The notes under the pieces are model-generated. The model made no database searches. It had not been told where the DNA came from and worked only from the letters and a program-made list of their open reading frames with translations. Shown piece after piece: positions 20,990 through 30,409 of a DNA stretch of 64,000 nucleotides. Within the stretch, counting starts at the first letter, position 1; the number at the start of each line of letters is the position of its first letter. Source of the stretch: Aureimonas sp. OT7 (GTDB taxonomy: Bacteria > Pseudomonadota > Alphaproteobacteria > Rhizobiales > Rhizobiaceae); NCBI RefSeq assembly GCF_014844055.1, contig NZ_CP062167.1:2827501-2891500 (forward strand). Reading direction: 5' to 3'. Made by a program: the position numbers and the translations under genes.

Positions 20990-21403
20990 TCGGCAGGTGA
21001 CGGGCCCGACCGCCTCGATCGCGATCACGCACAGGCGGTGCGTTTCGTCACCGGCCATTCGCAAAAGGGCGCGCTGCCCGAGCTGGATTGCTCGTGCCTC
21101 GCCGACGCGGCCACGACGACAATCTTCTATATGGCCGTCCGGACGGCAGGAGACCTCGCCGAAAGGCTGATTGCCAGCGGCGCTCCCCCCGACATGCCCG
21201 CCGTCGTCGCAAGCGCCCTGACACGGCCCTGCGAGAAGATATGGATGGGATCATTGCTCAGCCTGCCGGACGCCGCGGCCGACATCAGGCTGGATCAGCC
21301 CGTTCTCATAAATATCGGATCCGTCTTCGGCGCCAGGGTCAAGCAGCTCTCCACGGGACACGACCCGATAATGGAGCCAAGGGCCCGCATCAGGCTTTCT
21401 TGA
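20990..21403 (+). pseudogene. Uroporphyrinogen-III C-methyltransferase, C-terminal remnant
   Basis: From about 21017 one frame reads RDHAQAVRFVTGHSQKGALP, then LADAATTTIFYM, SALTRPCEKIWMGSL and LINIGSVFGARVKQL, characteristic of the C-terminal half of SUMT (CobA/CysG methylase). The first half of the roughly 260-280-aa enzyme, including the S-adenosylmethionine GxGxGD loop, is absent. The ABC-F gene ends immediately upstream. Residues expected to be conserved are altered (DCSCL, where the family usually has DW; YMAVR, where it usually has a Gly). The frame ends inside the convergent holC 3' end. Confidence 0.7.
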
Positions 21404-21842
21404 CCCAGCGCCGCTCCGGCGTCTGCTGCCAATAGGTCACGACATGGTCGGCGGCCTTCTCGACCTTCCATCGCTCCCGCGCGGTGGCAAGCTGGTCCGG
21501 GTCGTAACCGTCGAAAAGATAGACGCCGCGAACATAGGGTTCCAGGCTGGTGGGCACGGCGCCCTCCACCAGGAAGCGCACATGCGGATCGTTCGCCCGC
21601 TGCTCTGCATCGCAGGTCAGAAGGATCGGCTGCAAGCCGGCCGCCCCCTCCGCATCGGAGCCGTGGGGCAGGAAGCTGTCGTCCCGATAGACCCAGAGAT
21701 GCTGGTCCAGCGCGTCGCGCCGTTCTTCGGTGGCGGTCTGCACCACGACGCGCCAGCCACGGGCGAGGCACTTTTCAAGCAGGTCGGGCAAAGCCTCCTC
21801 AAGGCGGCTTTCCGTCATATGGTAGAAAAGAACCTCGGCCAT
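21390..21842 (-). CDS. holC: DNA polymerase III chi subunit
   Basis: 150-aa clamp-loader accessory subunit linking the replicase to SSB. Starts MAEVLFYHMTESRLEEALPD, with GWRVVVQTATEERRDALDQ, DDSFLPHGS and a C-terminal ERWKVEKAADHVVTYWQQT, typical of alphaproteobacterial HolC. It begins 10 bp after the pepA stop; pepA-holC linkage is widely conserved. Its 3' end overlaps the remnant methyltransferase frame by 14 bp. Confidence 0.93.
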   Translation of the reverse strand: MAEVLFYHMTESRLEEALPDLLEKCLARGWRVVVQTATEERRDALDQHLWVYRDDSFLPHGSDAEGAAGLQPILLTCDAEQRANDPHVRFLVEGAVPTSLEPYVRGVYLFDGYDPDQLATARERWKVEKAADHVVTYWQQTPERRWVKKA

Positions 21843-21852
21843 GGCAGCGCGC

Positions 21853-23349
21853 CTATGCCTGCTCGTAATTGTCGGAAACGAGCCGGTCCAGAAGGCGCAC
21901 GCCGAAGCCCGATGCCCAGGACTGGCTGTACTCGTTCGACGGCGAGCCCATCGCCGTGCCTGCCACATCCAGATGCGCCCACGGCACGTCGTTGACGAAA
22001 CGCTGGAGAAACTGCGCCGCCGTGATGGAGCCGGCCGCGCGGCCGCCGCCGATATTGCGGATATCGGCGAACTTGCCCTCGATCATCTTGTCGTATTCCT
22101 TGCCCAGCGGCATGCGCCAGACCTTTTCCCCGGTGACCTCGCCGGCGCTGGACAGTTGGGCCGACAGGGCGTCGTCGTTGGAGAAAAGGCCGGCATAATG
22201 ATTGCCGAGGGCCACGATGATGGCGCCGGTCAACGTTGCTAGATTCACCATGAAGCGGGGCTTGAACCGATCCTGCGTGTACCAGAGTGCGTCGGCGAGA
22301 ACGAGCCGCCCTTCCGCGTCGGTGTTCAGCACTTCGATCGTCGTGCCCGACATGGCGCGCACGATGTCGCCTGGCCGCTGGGCCTTGCCGTCGATGGCAT
22401 TCTCGACCAGACCGACGACGCCTACCGCGTTGACCTTCGCCTTGCGGCCCGCCAGCGCGCGCATCAGCCCCACCACGGCGGCCGAGCCGCCCATGTCGCC
22501 CTTCATATCCTCCATGCCGGCCGCCGGCTTGATCGAGATGCCGCCGGTATCGAAGACGACACCCTTGCCCACGAAGGCAACCGGGGTCTCGCCCTCGTCT
22601 CCGCCGTTCCATCGGATCACGGCAAGGCGTGCCGGCGAGGGAGACCCCTGCGCGACACCCAGAAGGGCGAACATCTTGAGTTCCGCAAACTGCTCCTCTT
22701 CGAGAATCTCGACCTCGAGGCCGAAGTCACGCAGCGCTTCTATGCGGCGCGCATATTCCACGGTGGTCAGGATGTTGGCTGGCTCGTTGACAAGGTTGCG
22801 CGCCAGGATGACCCCCTCGCCTACCGGCTCGCGCCGTTCATAGGCGGCCCTGGATGCGTCCTCGTCGCCGACATGAAAGGTGATCGTGCCGGGCGCGTCC
22901 TGCCTGGGGACCTCGCTCTCGGCATCGTCCTTCGGCTTCTTGCTCTTGTAGAGATCGAAATCATAGGCGCGCAGCACTGCGCCCTCGGCCATGCCCGCCA
23001 CCTCGGCCGGGCTGGCCCCCGTCGCCACCACGGATACACCCGAAGCACCCTTGGTGCGGGCAAGGATCGTTCCGCCGATCTTCAGCCAATCCTCTTCCGA
23101 ACGGCCCTTTTCGGCCTTGATGCCGACCACGACGAGCTTGTCGAGGCCGCTGCCCGACGGCGCAAGAACCTCGACGCTCGACAGAAGCTTGGCCTTGAAC
23201 TTGGCCGCCTCGGCGGCGCGCCGGACCTGCTCGGCCAAAGCCTCGCCGACAAGGCCCGGAAGCGCGGAAACGTCGTCGGCCAGGACGACGCGAACGCCGT
23301 CTTCCGGCGGCCGGGTCGTGGAAAAGGCGATGGTTGGCGTGAGGGCCAT
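21853..23349 (-). CDS. pepA: Leucyl aminopeptidase (M17)
   Basis: Cytosolic dinuclear-metal aminopeptidase of 498 aa. The N-terminal macrodomain-like domain precedes the M17 catalytic domain with the motifs VGKGVVFDTGGISIKP, MKGDMGGSAAVVGLM and the metal-binding NTDAEGRLVLADAL. The ATG at 23347-23349 has GGGAG 7 nt upstream; an upstream start would add 33 residues without family support. E. coli PepA also acts as a DNA-binding protein in recombination and regulation; whether that holds here is unknown. Confidence 0.96.
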   Translation of the reverse strand: MALTPTIAFSTTRPPEDGVRVVLADDVSALPGLVGEALAEQVRRAAEAAKFKAKLLSSVEVLAPSGSGLDKLVVVGIKAEKGRSEEDWLKIGGTILARTKGASGVSVVATGASPAEVAGMAEGAVLRAYDFDLYKSKKPKDDAESEVPRQDAPGTITFHVGDEDASRAAYERREPVGEGVILARNLVNEPANILTTVEYARRIEALRDFGLEVEILEEEQFAELKMFALLGVAQGSPSPARLAVIRWNGGDEGETPVAFVGKGVVFDTGGISIKPAAGMEDMKGDMGGSAAVVGLMRALAGRKAKVNAVGVVGLVENAIDGKAQRPGDIVRAMSGTTIEVLNTDAEGRLVLADALWYTQDRFKPRFMVNLATLTGAIIVALGNHYAGLFSNDDALSAQLSSAGEVTGEKVWRMPLGKEYDKMIEGKFADIRNIGGGRAAGSITAAQFLQRFVNDVPWAHLDVAGTAMGSPSNEYSQSWASGFGVRLLDRLVSDNYEQA

Positions 23350-23462
23350 GGGATGCTCCCGATTTTTTTGGGGGAATTCTCGTTCCGGGGAATCGATGTT
23401 TGTTCGTCCGACTGCTATGCGGCCTATCTTGGAAATGGTGCGCGCCATTGCAAGAGAAACGC

Positions 23463-23490
23463 ACGAACATCAATTCTTCACGATGTTCGT
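23463..23490. promoter_or_regulatory. Palindrome in the pepA-lptF divergent region
   Basis: Perfect 9-bp inverted repeat ACGAACATC / GATGTTCGT with a 10-bp A+T-rich spacer, between the divergent pepA and lptF genes. A related half-site (GATGTTTGTTCG) lies near 23394-23405. The arrangement suggests a dimeric regulator binding site. It does not match the alphaproteobacterial LexA box GTTC-N7-GTTC. No regulator can be named. Confidence 0.35.
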
Positions 23491-23598
23491 TCGCCCTTCT
23501 TTAGCCAAGCTCGCACAATCTATGGTCAGCAACACGCGCAAGGCGGGCTGCGGCCAGCCTCGCGCGGTGCGGGCGGACACGGGTATCTGACGGCATCC

Positions 23599-24789
23599 AT
23601 GAAGCTTCTGGAACGCTACATTCTCCGACGTGCCGCCGTCTTCAGCACGGCTTCGCTGGCGGCGCTGGTCCTGGTCGTGTGGGTCGTGCAGGTGCTTCAG
23701 CGGGTGGACCTCGTGCGCAGCACGCTGGGGGCCGTCGGCGACATATTATGGATCGCGCTGATGCTCCTGCCGGACCTGACGGCCGGCGTCCTGCCCTTTG
23801 CCGTCCTGATCGGCTCGATCCAGGCCCTGAACGGCCTGAACACCGATTCCGAGCGATCCGTTATTTCCGCGGCCGGCGCATCGCAATTCCTGGTCGCAAA
23901 GCCGATCATCCTTCTCGGGCTGCTTGCCGCCGCCCTGGTGCTGTTCAATTCCAACGTTCTCGGGCCGGCATCGTCCAAGGCCTTCCAGAACGGCGTACGC
24001 TCGATCAACGCCAACGCGATTTCGCTTTTCCTGACGCCGGGCCGCTTCGAGCGTGTGCAGGACGGCGTCGTCATCAGCGTGGCGGACATGCGCGGCCCGG
24101 TCATCCAGGGCCTGTTCCTTGCCGACAGCCGCGACCCGGCGACCGACGTCAACTATTTCGCCCAGGAGGCGTCCATCGTCGATCTCGACGGCGAATCCTT
24201 CCTGGTGCTGAAGAACGGACAGTTGCATCGCAAACCCGTCAATGACGATGCCATCTCGGTGATCGAGTTCCAGACCTACGCGTTCGACCTCGCGGATCTC
24301 CGGCCCGTTTCCACCCGCGACTGGATCCGCATGTCGGAGCGCAGCACCGGCGAGTTGACGAACCCCGACCCGAGCGATCCGCTGTATCAGGCCAATCCCA
24401 ACCGGTTCATCGAGGAACTGGCCCTGCGCTGGAGCGACTGGTTGTACCCCATCGCCTTCGCCCTGTGGGCGGCGGCCGTCGCCGGGCCACCGCGCACCAA
24501 CCGGCAGGGGACGGGCCCGACGATGGTGATCGGCCTCGGCGGCGCGCTGGTGCTGAAGGCGCTCGGCTTCGTATCGCTGTCGCTGGTGGAGGCCAACACG
24601 GCGATGGTGCCGCTGGTCTTCGCCCTGCCGCTCGTATCGGCGATCTCCAGCACCATCCTTCTGACGCGCAACGTCAACGTGGTCGAATCCCGCTTCGTCA
24701 GAAGTGTCTCGGAGGCGATATCGGGGTTTGCCGCCGCCTTGCGTCGACGCTCCTTCGGCGGGGCGCGCCATACGGGACGCGCGGCATGA
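23599..24789 (+). CDS. lptF: LPS export ABC transporter permease LptF
   Basis: Inner-membrane permease (YjgP/YjgQ family, 396 aa) of the LptB2FGC machine that extracts lipopolysaccharide. Three N-terminal TM helices (MKLLERYILRRAAVF, then FSTASLAALVLVVWVVQVL), a periplasmic beta-jellyroll (about 130-270) and three C-terminal TM helices are evident. Its stop overlaps the lptG start by four bases. The start at 23599 gives the canonical N-terminus; the Shine-Dalgarno is weak. Confidence 0.95.
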   Translation: MKLLERYILRRAAVFSTASLAALVLVVWVVQVLQRVDLVRSTLGAVGDILWIALMLLPDLTAGVLPFAVLIGSIQALNGLNTDSERSVISAAGASQFLVAKPIILLGLLAAALVLFNSNVLGPASSKAFQNGVRSINANAISLFLTPGRFERVQDGVVISVADMRGPVIQGLFLADSRDPATDVNYFAQEASIVDLDGESFLVLKNGQLHRKPVNDDAISVIEFQTYAFDLADLRPVSTRDWIRMSERSTGELTNPDPSDPLYQANPNRFIEELALRWSDWLYPIAFALWAAAVAGPPRTNRQGTGPTMVIGLGGALVLKALGFVSLSLVEANTAMVPLVFALPLVSAISSTILLTRNVNVVESRFVRSVSEAISGFAAALRRRSFGGARHTGRAA

Positions 24790-25868
24790 AGCGACTGACG
24801 CTCAACCTGTATTTCATGCGACTGTTCATGAAGAGCGTGTTCGGCACGCTCGCCATCGTGTTCGCGCTCGCCTACCTCGTCGACCTGATCGAACTCAGCC
24901 GCCGCGGGCGCTTCGACGATATCGGCTTCGGAACCCTTGCGGCCATCTCCGCCTTCCGCGTTCCTTCCTTCATCGAGCAGGCGTTTCCCTTCGTCATCCT
25001 GTTCGGCTCGATCTTCACCCTGGTCACCCTGAACCGGCGGATGGAGCTCGTCGTCGCACGCGCTGCCGGCGTGTCGATCTGGCAGATCCTGCTTCCGCTT
25101 CTGGCCGGTTCGTTCCTGCTGGGCGCCGCGGCCACCGGCCTCTACAACCCCTTGGCCAGCATGGCGCAGACCCGATCGGCCCAGATCGAGACGATGGTGG
25201 CGGGCGACAGGGCCGACGAGAATGCCGACCGTACGCCCTGGTTGCGCCAGCATGGCAGCGGCGTTTCGTCCATCATCGGAGCCAAGGCCGTAACGGATGG
25301 TGGCCGCGAGCTGGGCGGCGTGACCGCCTTCGTGCTCAACGATAACGGAATCGTGCGCGAGCGCATCGATGCCGACCGGGCGACGCTCGGAGACGGCGCC
25401 TGGATGATCGACCGTCCGGTCGTCACCGTCGTCGGTTTCCCGCCGGAAAGCCGACCGTCCTATACGCTTCCGACGACACTCCTGCCCGAATATATCGAGC
25501 AGCGGCTTGCCGATCCCAGCACCATTTCCGTCTGGGAATTGCCGTCGAAAATCGATGTTGCGCGGCAATTGGGATACAATGCGGACGCTTTTTCCATGCG
25601 TCTTTACACACTGTTGGCAAAACCTGCACTATTCATGGCTATGACCCTTGTGGCAGCCACGGTAGCGGTGCGTTATTCGCGGCTGGGGCAATCCGGGCCT
25701 GCGATCATCGGTGGCGTGGCAGCAGGCTTCGTGCTTTATGTCGCGACGTTTCTGGCGCAGGCGCTGGGCAGTAATTCCGTGGTACCGCCCGTTGCTGCGG
25801 CGTGGTTCCCGGTCGTGGCGGCAGGACTGTTCGGGATAACGGTTCTGCTCCATCAGGAGGACGGTTAG
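24786..25868 (+). CDS. lptG: LPS export ABC transporter permease LptG
   Basis: Partner permease of LptF, 360 aa, same YjgP/YjgQ topology: N-terminal TM helices (MKRLTLNLYFMRLFMKSVFG), a periplasmic jellyroll and C-terminal TM helices. Ala/Gly-rich C-terminal helices precede the stop. ATGA overlap with lptF implies coupled translation. lptD follows 1 bp downstream, so inner- and outer-membrane components of LPS transport are co-transcribed. Confidence 0.95.
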   Translation: MKRLTLNLYFMRLFMKSVFGTLAIVFALAYLVDLIELSRRGRFDDIGFGTLAAISAFRVPSFIEQAFPFVILFGSIFTLVTLNRRMELVVARAAGVSIWQILLPLLAGSFLLGAAATGLYNPLASMAQTRSAQIETMVAGDRADENADRTPWLRQHGSGVSSIIGAKAVTDGGRELGGVTAFVLNDNGIVRERIDADRATLGDGAWMIDRPVVTVVGFPPESRPSYTLPTTLLPEYIEQRLADPSTISVWELPSKIDVARQLGYNADAFSMRLYTLLAKPALFMAMTLVAATVAVRYSRLGQSGPAIIGGVAAGFVLYVATFLAQALGSNSVVPPVAAAWFPVVAAGLFGITVLLHQEDG

Positions 25869-25869
25869 T

Positions 25870-28320
25870 ATGACAGCGAGGGGGTCCTCGCGCCGCACTG
25901 GGACTGGGGGACAGTCGTTTGTGAAAGGCGTGCTACTGGCGGGCGCTGCCCTGTGTGCCATGACGGCGCATGGCGGCCTTGCGCATGCGCAGGAATCGCT
26001 GGGCGGTCTCGGCGTCAACGTGAACGTCAACGAGGGCGACCAGCTCTTCCTCGAAGCCGATACCGTTTCCTATGACAGCGACACCGCGACCGTCACCGCC
26101 TCCGGCGGCGTCCAGATCGACTACGGGCAGTACAAGCTCGTCGCGCGGCAGATCGTCTACGACCAGAATTTGAAACGATTGGTTGCGGCAGGCGATGTCG
26201 AGCTGGTGGAACCGGGCGGCAACCGCATCTATGCCGACGCGCTCGACGTAACAGACGATTTTGCCGACGGGTTCATCAAGGCCCTGCGCATCGAGACACC
26301 CGACAATACCCGTCTTGCCGCGGCCGAGGCCGTGCGCGAGAACAGCTCGGTCACGACGTTCGAACGTGGCGTCTACACTGCCTGCGAAGCCTGCCGCGAA
26401 AATCCGGACAGGCCGCCTCTGTGGCAGGTAAAGGCGCGCCGCATCGTCTGGGACCAGCAGGAGCAGGTCATCCGCTATTACGGCGCGCGCTTCGAGCTGT
26501 TCGGCGCGCCCCTCGCCTACCTGCCGTACTTCGCGACGCCCGATCCGACGGTCAAAAGGCGCAGCGGCTTTCTGGCGCCCTCCTTCGTCCAGTCCGACAA
26601 GACGGGTTTCGGAGTGCGCGTCCCTTATTTCCTGGCGCTGTCCGACAGCTACGACGCAACGGTGGCCGGCACCTATTATTCCAAGCAGGGGTTCCTTGGC
26701 GAGGTCGAGTATCGCCAGGCCTTCGAGAACGGCTACTTCACCCTGCAGGCAGCCGGCATCTCGCAGAACAAGCCCGAAGAGTTCGACGACTTCTGGTCCG
26801 ACGGCATCAACTTCCGCGAGGATGTTCCGCCCGAAAACCGGGGCATGATCGGCACCACGGGCCGGTTCGCCATCAACGAGCGCTGGACCTTCGGTTGGGA
26901 CGCCCTGCTGCAGACCGATCCCAATTTCTCCGAAGCCTACAGCATCGACAATTTCAACGAGGTCTACCGGTCGTCGGAAGTCTACCTGACGGGCCTCGGC
27001 ACGCAGAGCTTCTTCGACCTGCGTGCCCAGAAGTTCGATGTGCAGACGCAGAATACCTTCAACGAGGAGGTGCAGCCCTACGTCCTGCCCTCGCTCGACT
27101 ACGAGTATGTCGCGGAAAACCCGATCTACGGCGGGCAGCTCCAGCTCAACGCCAACATCACCAACATCCGCCGCGACGACAGCTTTCCCGCGTCGCTGCT
27201 GGTCTGCCGACCGGGCTTCTACACCGAGGGGTTCTGCGACGGATCGACGGGCTTCCCCTACTGGACGGATACGTTCAGGCGGAACGCATTGGAAGGCGAT
27301 TACTCGCGCGGGACGGTGGAGGCCAACTGGAAGCGCGATTTCATCACCGATGCCGGGCTGGTGCTGACACCGTCGGCCAATCTGCGCGGCGACGTCTATC
27401 GGGCGGATATGCGTTCGGACGGCTTCGACTACGGTACGCTCTATTCCGATCTCGGCGCCTTCTCGATCGACGAGACGGGCGTGCGCGGCATGGCGACGGC
27501 TGCGATCGAGGCGCGTTATCCGTATCTCATCGAGACGGAGCGCACCTCGCACCTGATCGAGCCGATCGCCCAGCTCCTCATCCGCCCGGACGCCTCCAAG
27601 GCGGGCATGCTGCCCAACGAAGACGCGCAGACGCTTGTCTTCAATACGGCGAACCTGTTCTCGCACGACAAGTTTTCCGGCTACGACCGGATCGAAGGCG
27701 GAACCCGCGCCAATGTGGGCGTCCAGTATTCCGGCGTCTTCGGCACCGGCTATTTCCTCAATGCCGTGGCCGGCCAATCCTTCCATCTGGCGGGCGAGAA
27801 CCCCTATGCCCAGGACAATCTGGCGCTGGTGGGCTACGATTCGGGCCTGGAAACCGACCGTTCGGACTATGTCGCGGGTGTTGCCCTGACCGTGCCGCTC
27901 GGCATTACGCTCGGAGCGCAGGGCCGCTTCGACGAAAGCGATCTCGAATTGCGGCGCACCGACCTGTCGTCCAGCTTCAGCTACGGCAAGGTGAATGCAT
28001 CGATCATCTATTCGCAGATCGCAGCCCAGCCGGTCTACGGCCTGCCGGTGGACCGCCAGCAGGTCACCGCGGCCGCCGGCGTCCGGCTAACGGATTCGAT
28101 CCGGGCGTTCGGCTCCATCGGCTACGACATCGAGAACGAGTCCATCATTTCGCGCAGCTTCGGCGTCGGCTATGCCGATGAATGCTTCAGCCTCATCGCG
28201 CAGTATCAAAGCACCGACGATCGCTATCAGCTGACCTCCTCCGAATCGAAGCTGATGGTCACGCTGAGCCTGCGGACCCTGGTCGAAACCGACTTCAATT
28301 ATGGTCTCGGCGAGGACTGA
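25870..28320 (+). CDS. lptD: LPS-assembly outer-membrane protein LptD
   Basis: Outer-membrane translocon that inserts LPS in the outer leaflet together with LptE. 816 aa, with a signal peptide of about 40 residues ending AHAQE. An N-terminal OstA/LptA-like jellyroll follows (FLEADTVSYDSDTATVTASG; LEPGG-type repeats), then the large beta-barrel from about residue 230. AGGAGG lies 12 nt upstream of the ATG. Cysteines occur at CEACRE and later in the barrel, as expected for the disulfides of this family. The adjacent SurA-like chaperone is a known folding partner. Confidence 0.95.
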   Translation: MTARGSSRRTGTGGQSFVKGVLLAGAALCAMTAHGGLAHAQESLGGLGVNVNVNEGDQLFLEADTVSYDSDTATVTASGGVQIDYGQYKLVARQIVYDQNLKRLVAAGDVELVEPGGNRIYADALDVTDDFADGFIKALRIETPDNTRLAAAEAVRENSSVTTFERGVYTACEACRENPDRPPLWQVKARRIVWDQQEQVIRYYGARFELFGAPLAYLPYFATPDPTVKRRSGFLAPSFVQSDKTGFGVRVPYFLALSDSYDATVAGTYYSKQGFLGEVEYRQAFENGYFTLQAAGISQNKPEEFDDFWSDGINFREDVPPENRGMIGTTGRFAINERWTFGWDALLQTDPNFSEAYSIDNFNEVYRSSEVYLTGLGTQSFFDLRAQKFDVQTQNTFNEEVQPYVLPSLDYEYVAENPIYGGQLQLNANITNIRRDDSFPASLLVCRPGFYTEGFCDGSTGFPYWTDTFRRNALEGDYSRGTVEANWKRDFITDAGLVLTPSANLRGDVYRADMRSDGFDYGTLYSDLGAFSIDETGVRGMATAAIEARYPYLIETERTSHLIEPIAQLLIRPDASKAGMLPNEDAQTLVFNTANLFSHDKFSGYDRIEGGTRANVGVQYSGVFGTGYFLNAVAGQSFHLAGENPYAQDNLALVGYDSGLETDRSDYVAGVALTVPLGITLGAQGRFDESDLELRRTDLSSSFSYGKVNASIIYSQIAAQPVYGLPVDRQQVTAAAGVRLTDSIRAFGSIGYDIENESIISRSFGVGYADECFSLIAQYQSTDDRYQLTSSESKLMVTLSLRTLVETDFNYGLGED

Positions 28321-28442
28321 GGGCACGCGAGCGTGTTCTCCAGGGCGGCTTGACGATCATTCTTTTGCCAAAGCTGTTTCGTATCGGCCATAATGCGCTT
28401 AGAAAAGCGGCCGAACCGGATGAACGGGAGCCTTAGACATCG

Positions 28443-29372
28443 ATGATCAAGAAGCGTTTTCTCGCGGGCGCCGCCGTAGCGGCTCTGGCCGCCCTCGGCG
28501 CCGTCGGACCGCTTCCGCTTTCCGCAAAGCCGGCGATCGCCGCGACCGAAGTCAAGGTCGTCGTCAACAGGCAGGCGATCACCTCCTATCAGATCCAGCT
28601 TCGGCAGGCTTTCCTGCGGCTGCGGCGGGCTCCTGCCAGCGCCGAGGCGGCCACCAAGGAGCTGATCGACGAGGCCGTGAAGAAGCAGGAGATACGCCGT
28701 CGCGGCATCTCCATTCCGGATAGCGCAGTGGACGAGGCCTATGCCAACTTCGCGCGTCAGAACAATCTGTCGATCGCGCAGCTCGGGCAGCTGTTCGGGC
28801 AGGCCGGATTCTCGGGCGACGCCTTCAAGGAATATATCCGCGTCCAGATGGGCTGGGGCCAGGCCGTCCGCCTGAACGTCCAGCAGACGGAGCGCCTGAG
28901 CGAGCAGGATGTCGTGCAGCGCATGCTGCAGCAGGGCGGCGAAAAGCCGACCACGACCGAATACACGCTGCAGCAGATCGTCTTTGTGCTGCCGCAGGGC
29001 GCCTCCCGGGACCGGCGCACCGCCGAGGCCAATGCGATGCGCCAGCGCTTCCAGAACTGTGACAGCGCCTTCCAGCTTGCACGCGGCCTTCGGGACGTCA
29101 CCGTGCGCGATCTTGGCCGCGTCGCGCAGCCGGAGCTACCCCCGCGCTGGAAGGATGAAATCTCGCGGCTTTCGGCCGGCGGCACCACGCGCCCGCAGGT
29201 CACGGAGCGCGGCGTCGAATTCATTGCCGTCTGCAACACGCGCCGGATTTCCGACGACCATGCGGCACAGCTCGTCTACCAGGCCAAGGATCTGGAATCG
29301 CTCAGCGCCGCCGAACCCGATGCGGCCCTTCTCAAGAAGTTGCGCGATCAGGCGACGATCGTCCGTCGATGA
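28443..29372 (+). CDS. surA: SurA-like periplasmic peptidyl-prolyl isomerase/chaperone
   Basis: Periplasmic chaperone of 309 aa. Signal peptide of about 34 residues (AVAALAALGAVGPLPLSA, AIAATE). The SurA N-terminal domain starts KVVVNRQAITSYQIQLRQAF. A parvulin-like segment is present (TTTEYTLQQIVFVLP to GGTTRPQVTERGVEFIAVC). It is shorter than E. coli SurA and has at most one PPIase domain, a common state in this order. Its stop overlaps the pdxA start (ATGA). Confidence 0.88.
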   Translation: MIKKRFLAGAAVAALAALGAVGPLPLSAKPAIAATEVKVVVNRQAITSYQIQLRQAFLRLRRAPASAEAATKELIDEAVKKQEIRRRGISIPDSAVDEAYANFARQNNLSIAQLGQLFGQAGFSGDAFKEYIRVQMGWGQAVRLNVQQTERLSEQDVVQRMLQQGGEKPTTTEYTLQQIVFVLPQGASRDRRTAEANAMRQRFQNCDSAFQLARGLRDVTVRDLGRVAQPELPPRWKDEISRLSAGGTTRPQVTERGVEFIAVCNTRRISDDHAAQLVYQAKDLESLSAAEPDAALLKKLRDQATIVRR

Positions 29373-30409
29373 CGTCGCCATCCGTGGCGGGGCTGCCCCT
29401 GGCGGTCTCGGTGGGAGAGCCTTCCGGCATCGGGCCCGACCTCGTCCTGACATGCCATCGTGACAGGGCGCTGTTCAAGCTGGCGCCCTTTTTCACGGTG
29501 GCCGACGTCGACATGCTCGAAAGCCGCGCCGCCCGCCTGGGGATCGATGTATCCATCGCCGCCATCGACCGGCCGGAAGATGCCGTCGATGTGTTTCCTT
29601 CGGCCCTGCCGGTGTTGCGTCTCGACAACCGCCATGAGGACGAGCCCGGCACGACCGACCCGGCCAACGCCGCCGGCACGATCGAATCCATCGAGCGGGC
29701 AACGCGTTATGCGCTCGAGGGCCGCGCCGCGGCGCTGGTGACCGCGCCCATCGAGAAGAAAGCCCTTTACGACGCCGGGTTCGACCACCCGGGGCATACC
29801 GAGTTTCTGGCCGCGCTGTGCCAGCGTCATAGCGGCCATAGTGTCCAGCCTGTCATGCTGTTGACCGGGCCCGAATTGTCGAGCGTACCGGTCACCATCC
29901 ATATTCCGCTGAGCGACGTGCCGAAGGCCCTGACGACGGAGCTCGTCGTCTCCACGGGACGGATCGTGGCGCGCCATCTGAAACGCGATTTCGGCATTGC
30001 CCAGCCGCGGCTGGCCGTTGCGGGTTTGAACCCCCATGCCGGCGAACAAGGGACGATGGGCCGCGAGGACATCGAGATCGTGGCACCGGCCGTCGAGCGT
30101 TTGCGCAAGGATGGGATCACGGTTCACGGGCCGCTCCCCGCCGACACGATGTTCCATGCAGAGGCACGCCGCGCCTATGACGTGGCGCTGTGCATGTATC
30201 ACGACCAGGCCCTCATTCCGGTCAAGACACTCGGGTTCGACGAGTCCGTCAACGTCACGCTCGGCCTTCCGATCATCCGCACGTCTCCGGACCACGGAAC
30301 GGCGGCCGCGCTGGCGGGCACCGGGCAGGCGCGGACCGCCAGCTTCATCGCCGCGCTGACGCTGGCAAGCCGCATGGCTGCTATCCGCGCGGGCGGCGAC
30401 GACGCATGA
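29369..30409 (+). CDS. pdxA: 4-hydroxythreonine-4-phosphate dehydrogenase
   Basis: NAD-dependent enzyme of pyridoxal 5'-phosphate biosynthesis (DXP-dependent route), 346 aa. Opens with [18 protein letters not shown]. The metal-binding and substrate motifs [26 protein letters not shown] and [20 protein letters not shown] are intact. It is coupled by 4-bp overlaps to surA upstream and rsmA downstream, the conserved surA-pdxA-rsmA order. Confidence 0.97.
   Translation: MTSPSVAGLPLAVSVGEPSGIGPDLVLTCHRDRALFKLAPFFTVADVDMLESRAARLGIDVSIAAIDRPEDAVDVFPSALPVLRLDNRHEDEPGTTDPANAAGTIESIERATRYALEGRAAALVTAPIEKKALYDAGFDHPGHTEFLAALCQRHSGHSVQPVMLLTGPELSSVPVTIHIPLSDVPKALTTELVVSTGRIVARHLKRDFGIAQPRLAVAGLNPHAGEQGTMGREDIEIVAPAVERLRKDGITVHGPLPADTMFHAEARRAYDVALCMYHDQALIPVKTLGFDESVNVTLGLPIIRTSPDHGTAAALAGTGQARTASFIAALTLASRMAAIRAGGDDA

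Noticed and set aside
23463-23490. Palindrome considered as a LexA/SOS box
   Set aside because: The alphaproteobacterial box is the direct repeat GTTC-N7-GTTC; here the half-sites are inverted with a different spacing.
25933-27786. 617-codon open frame antisense to lptD
   Set aside because: Composition mirrors lptD codons and shows no domain; lptD is clearly real.
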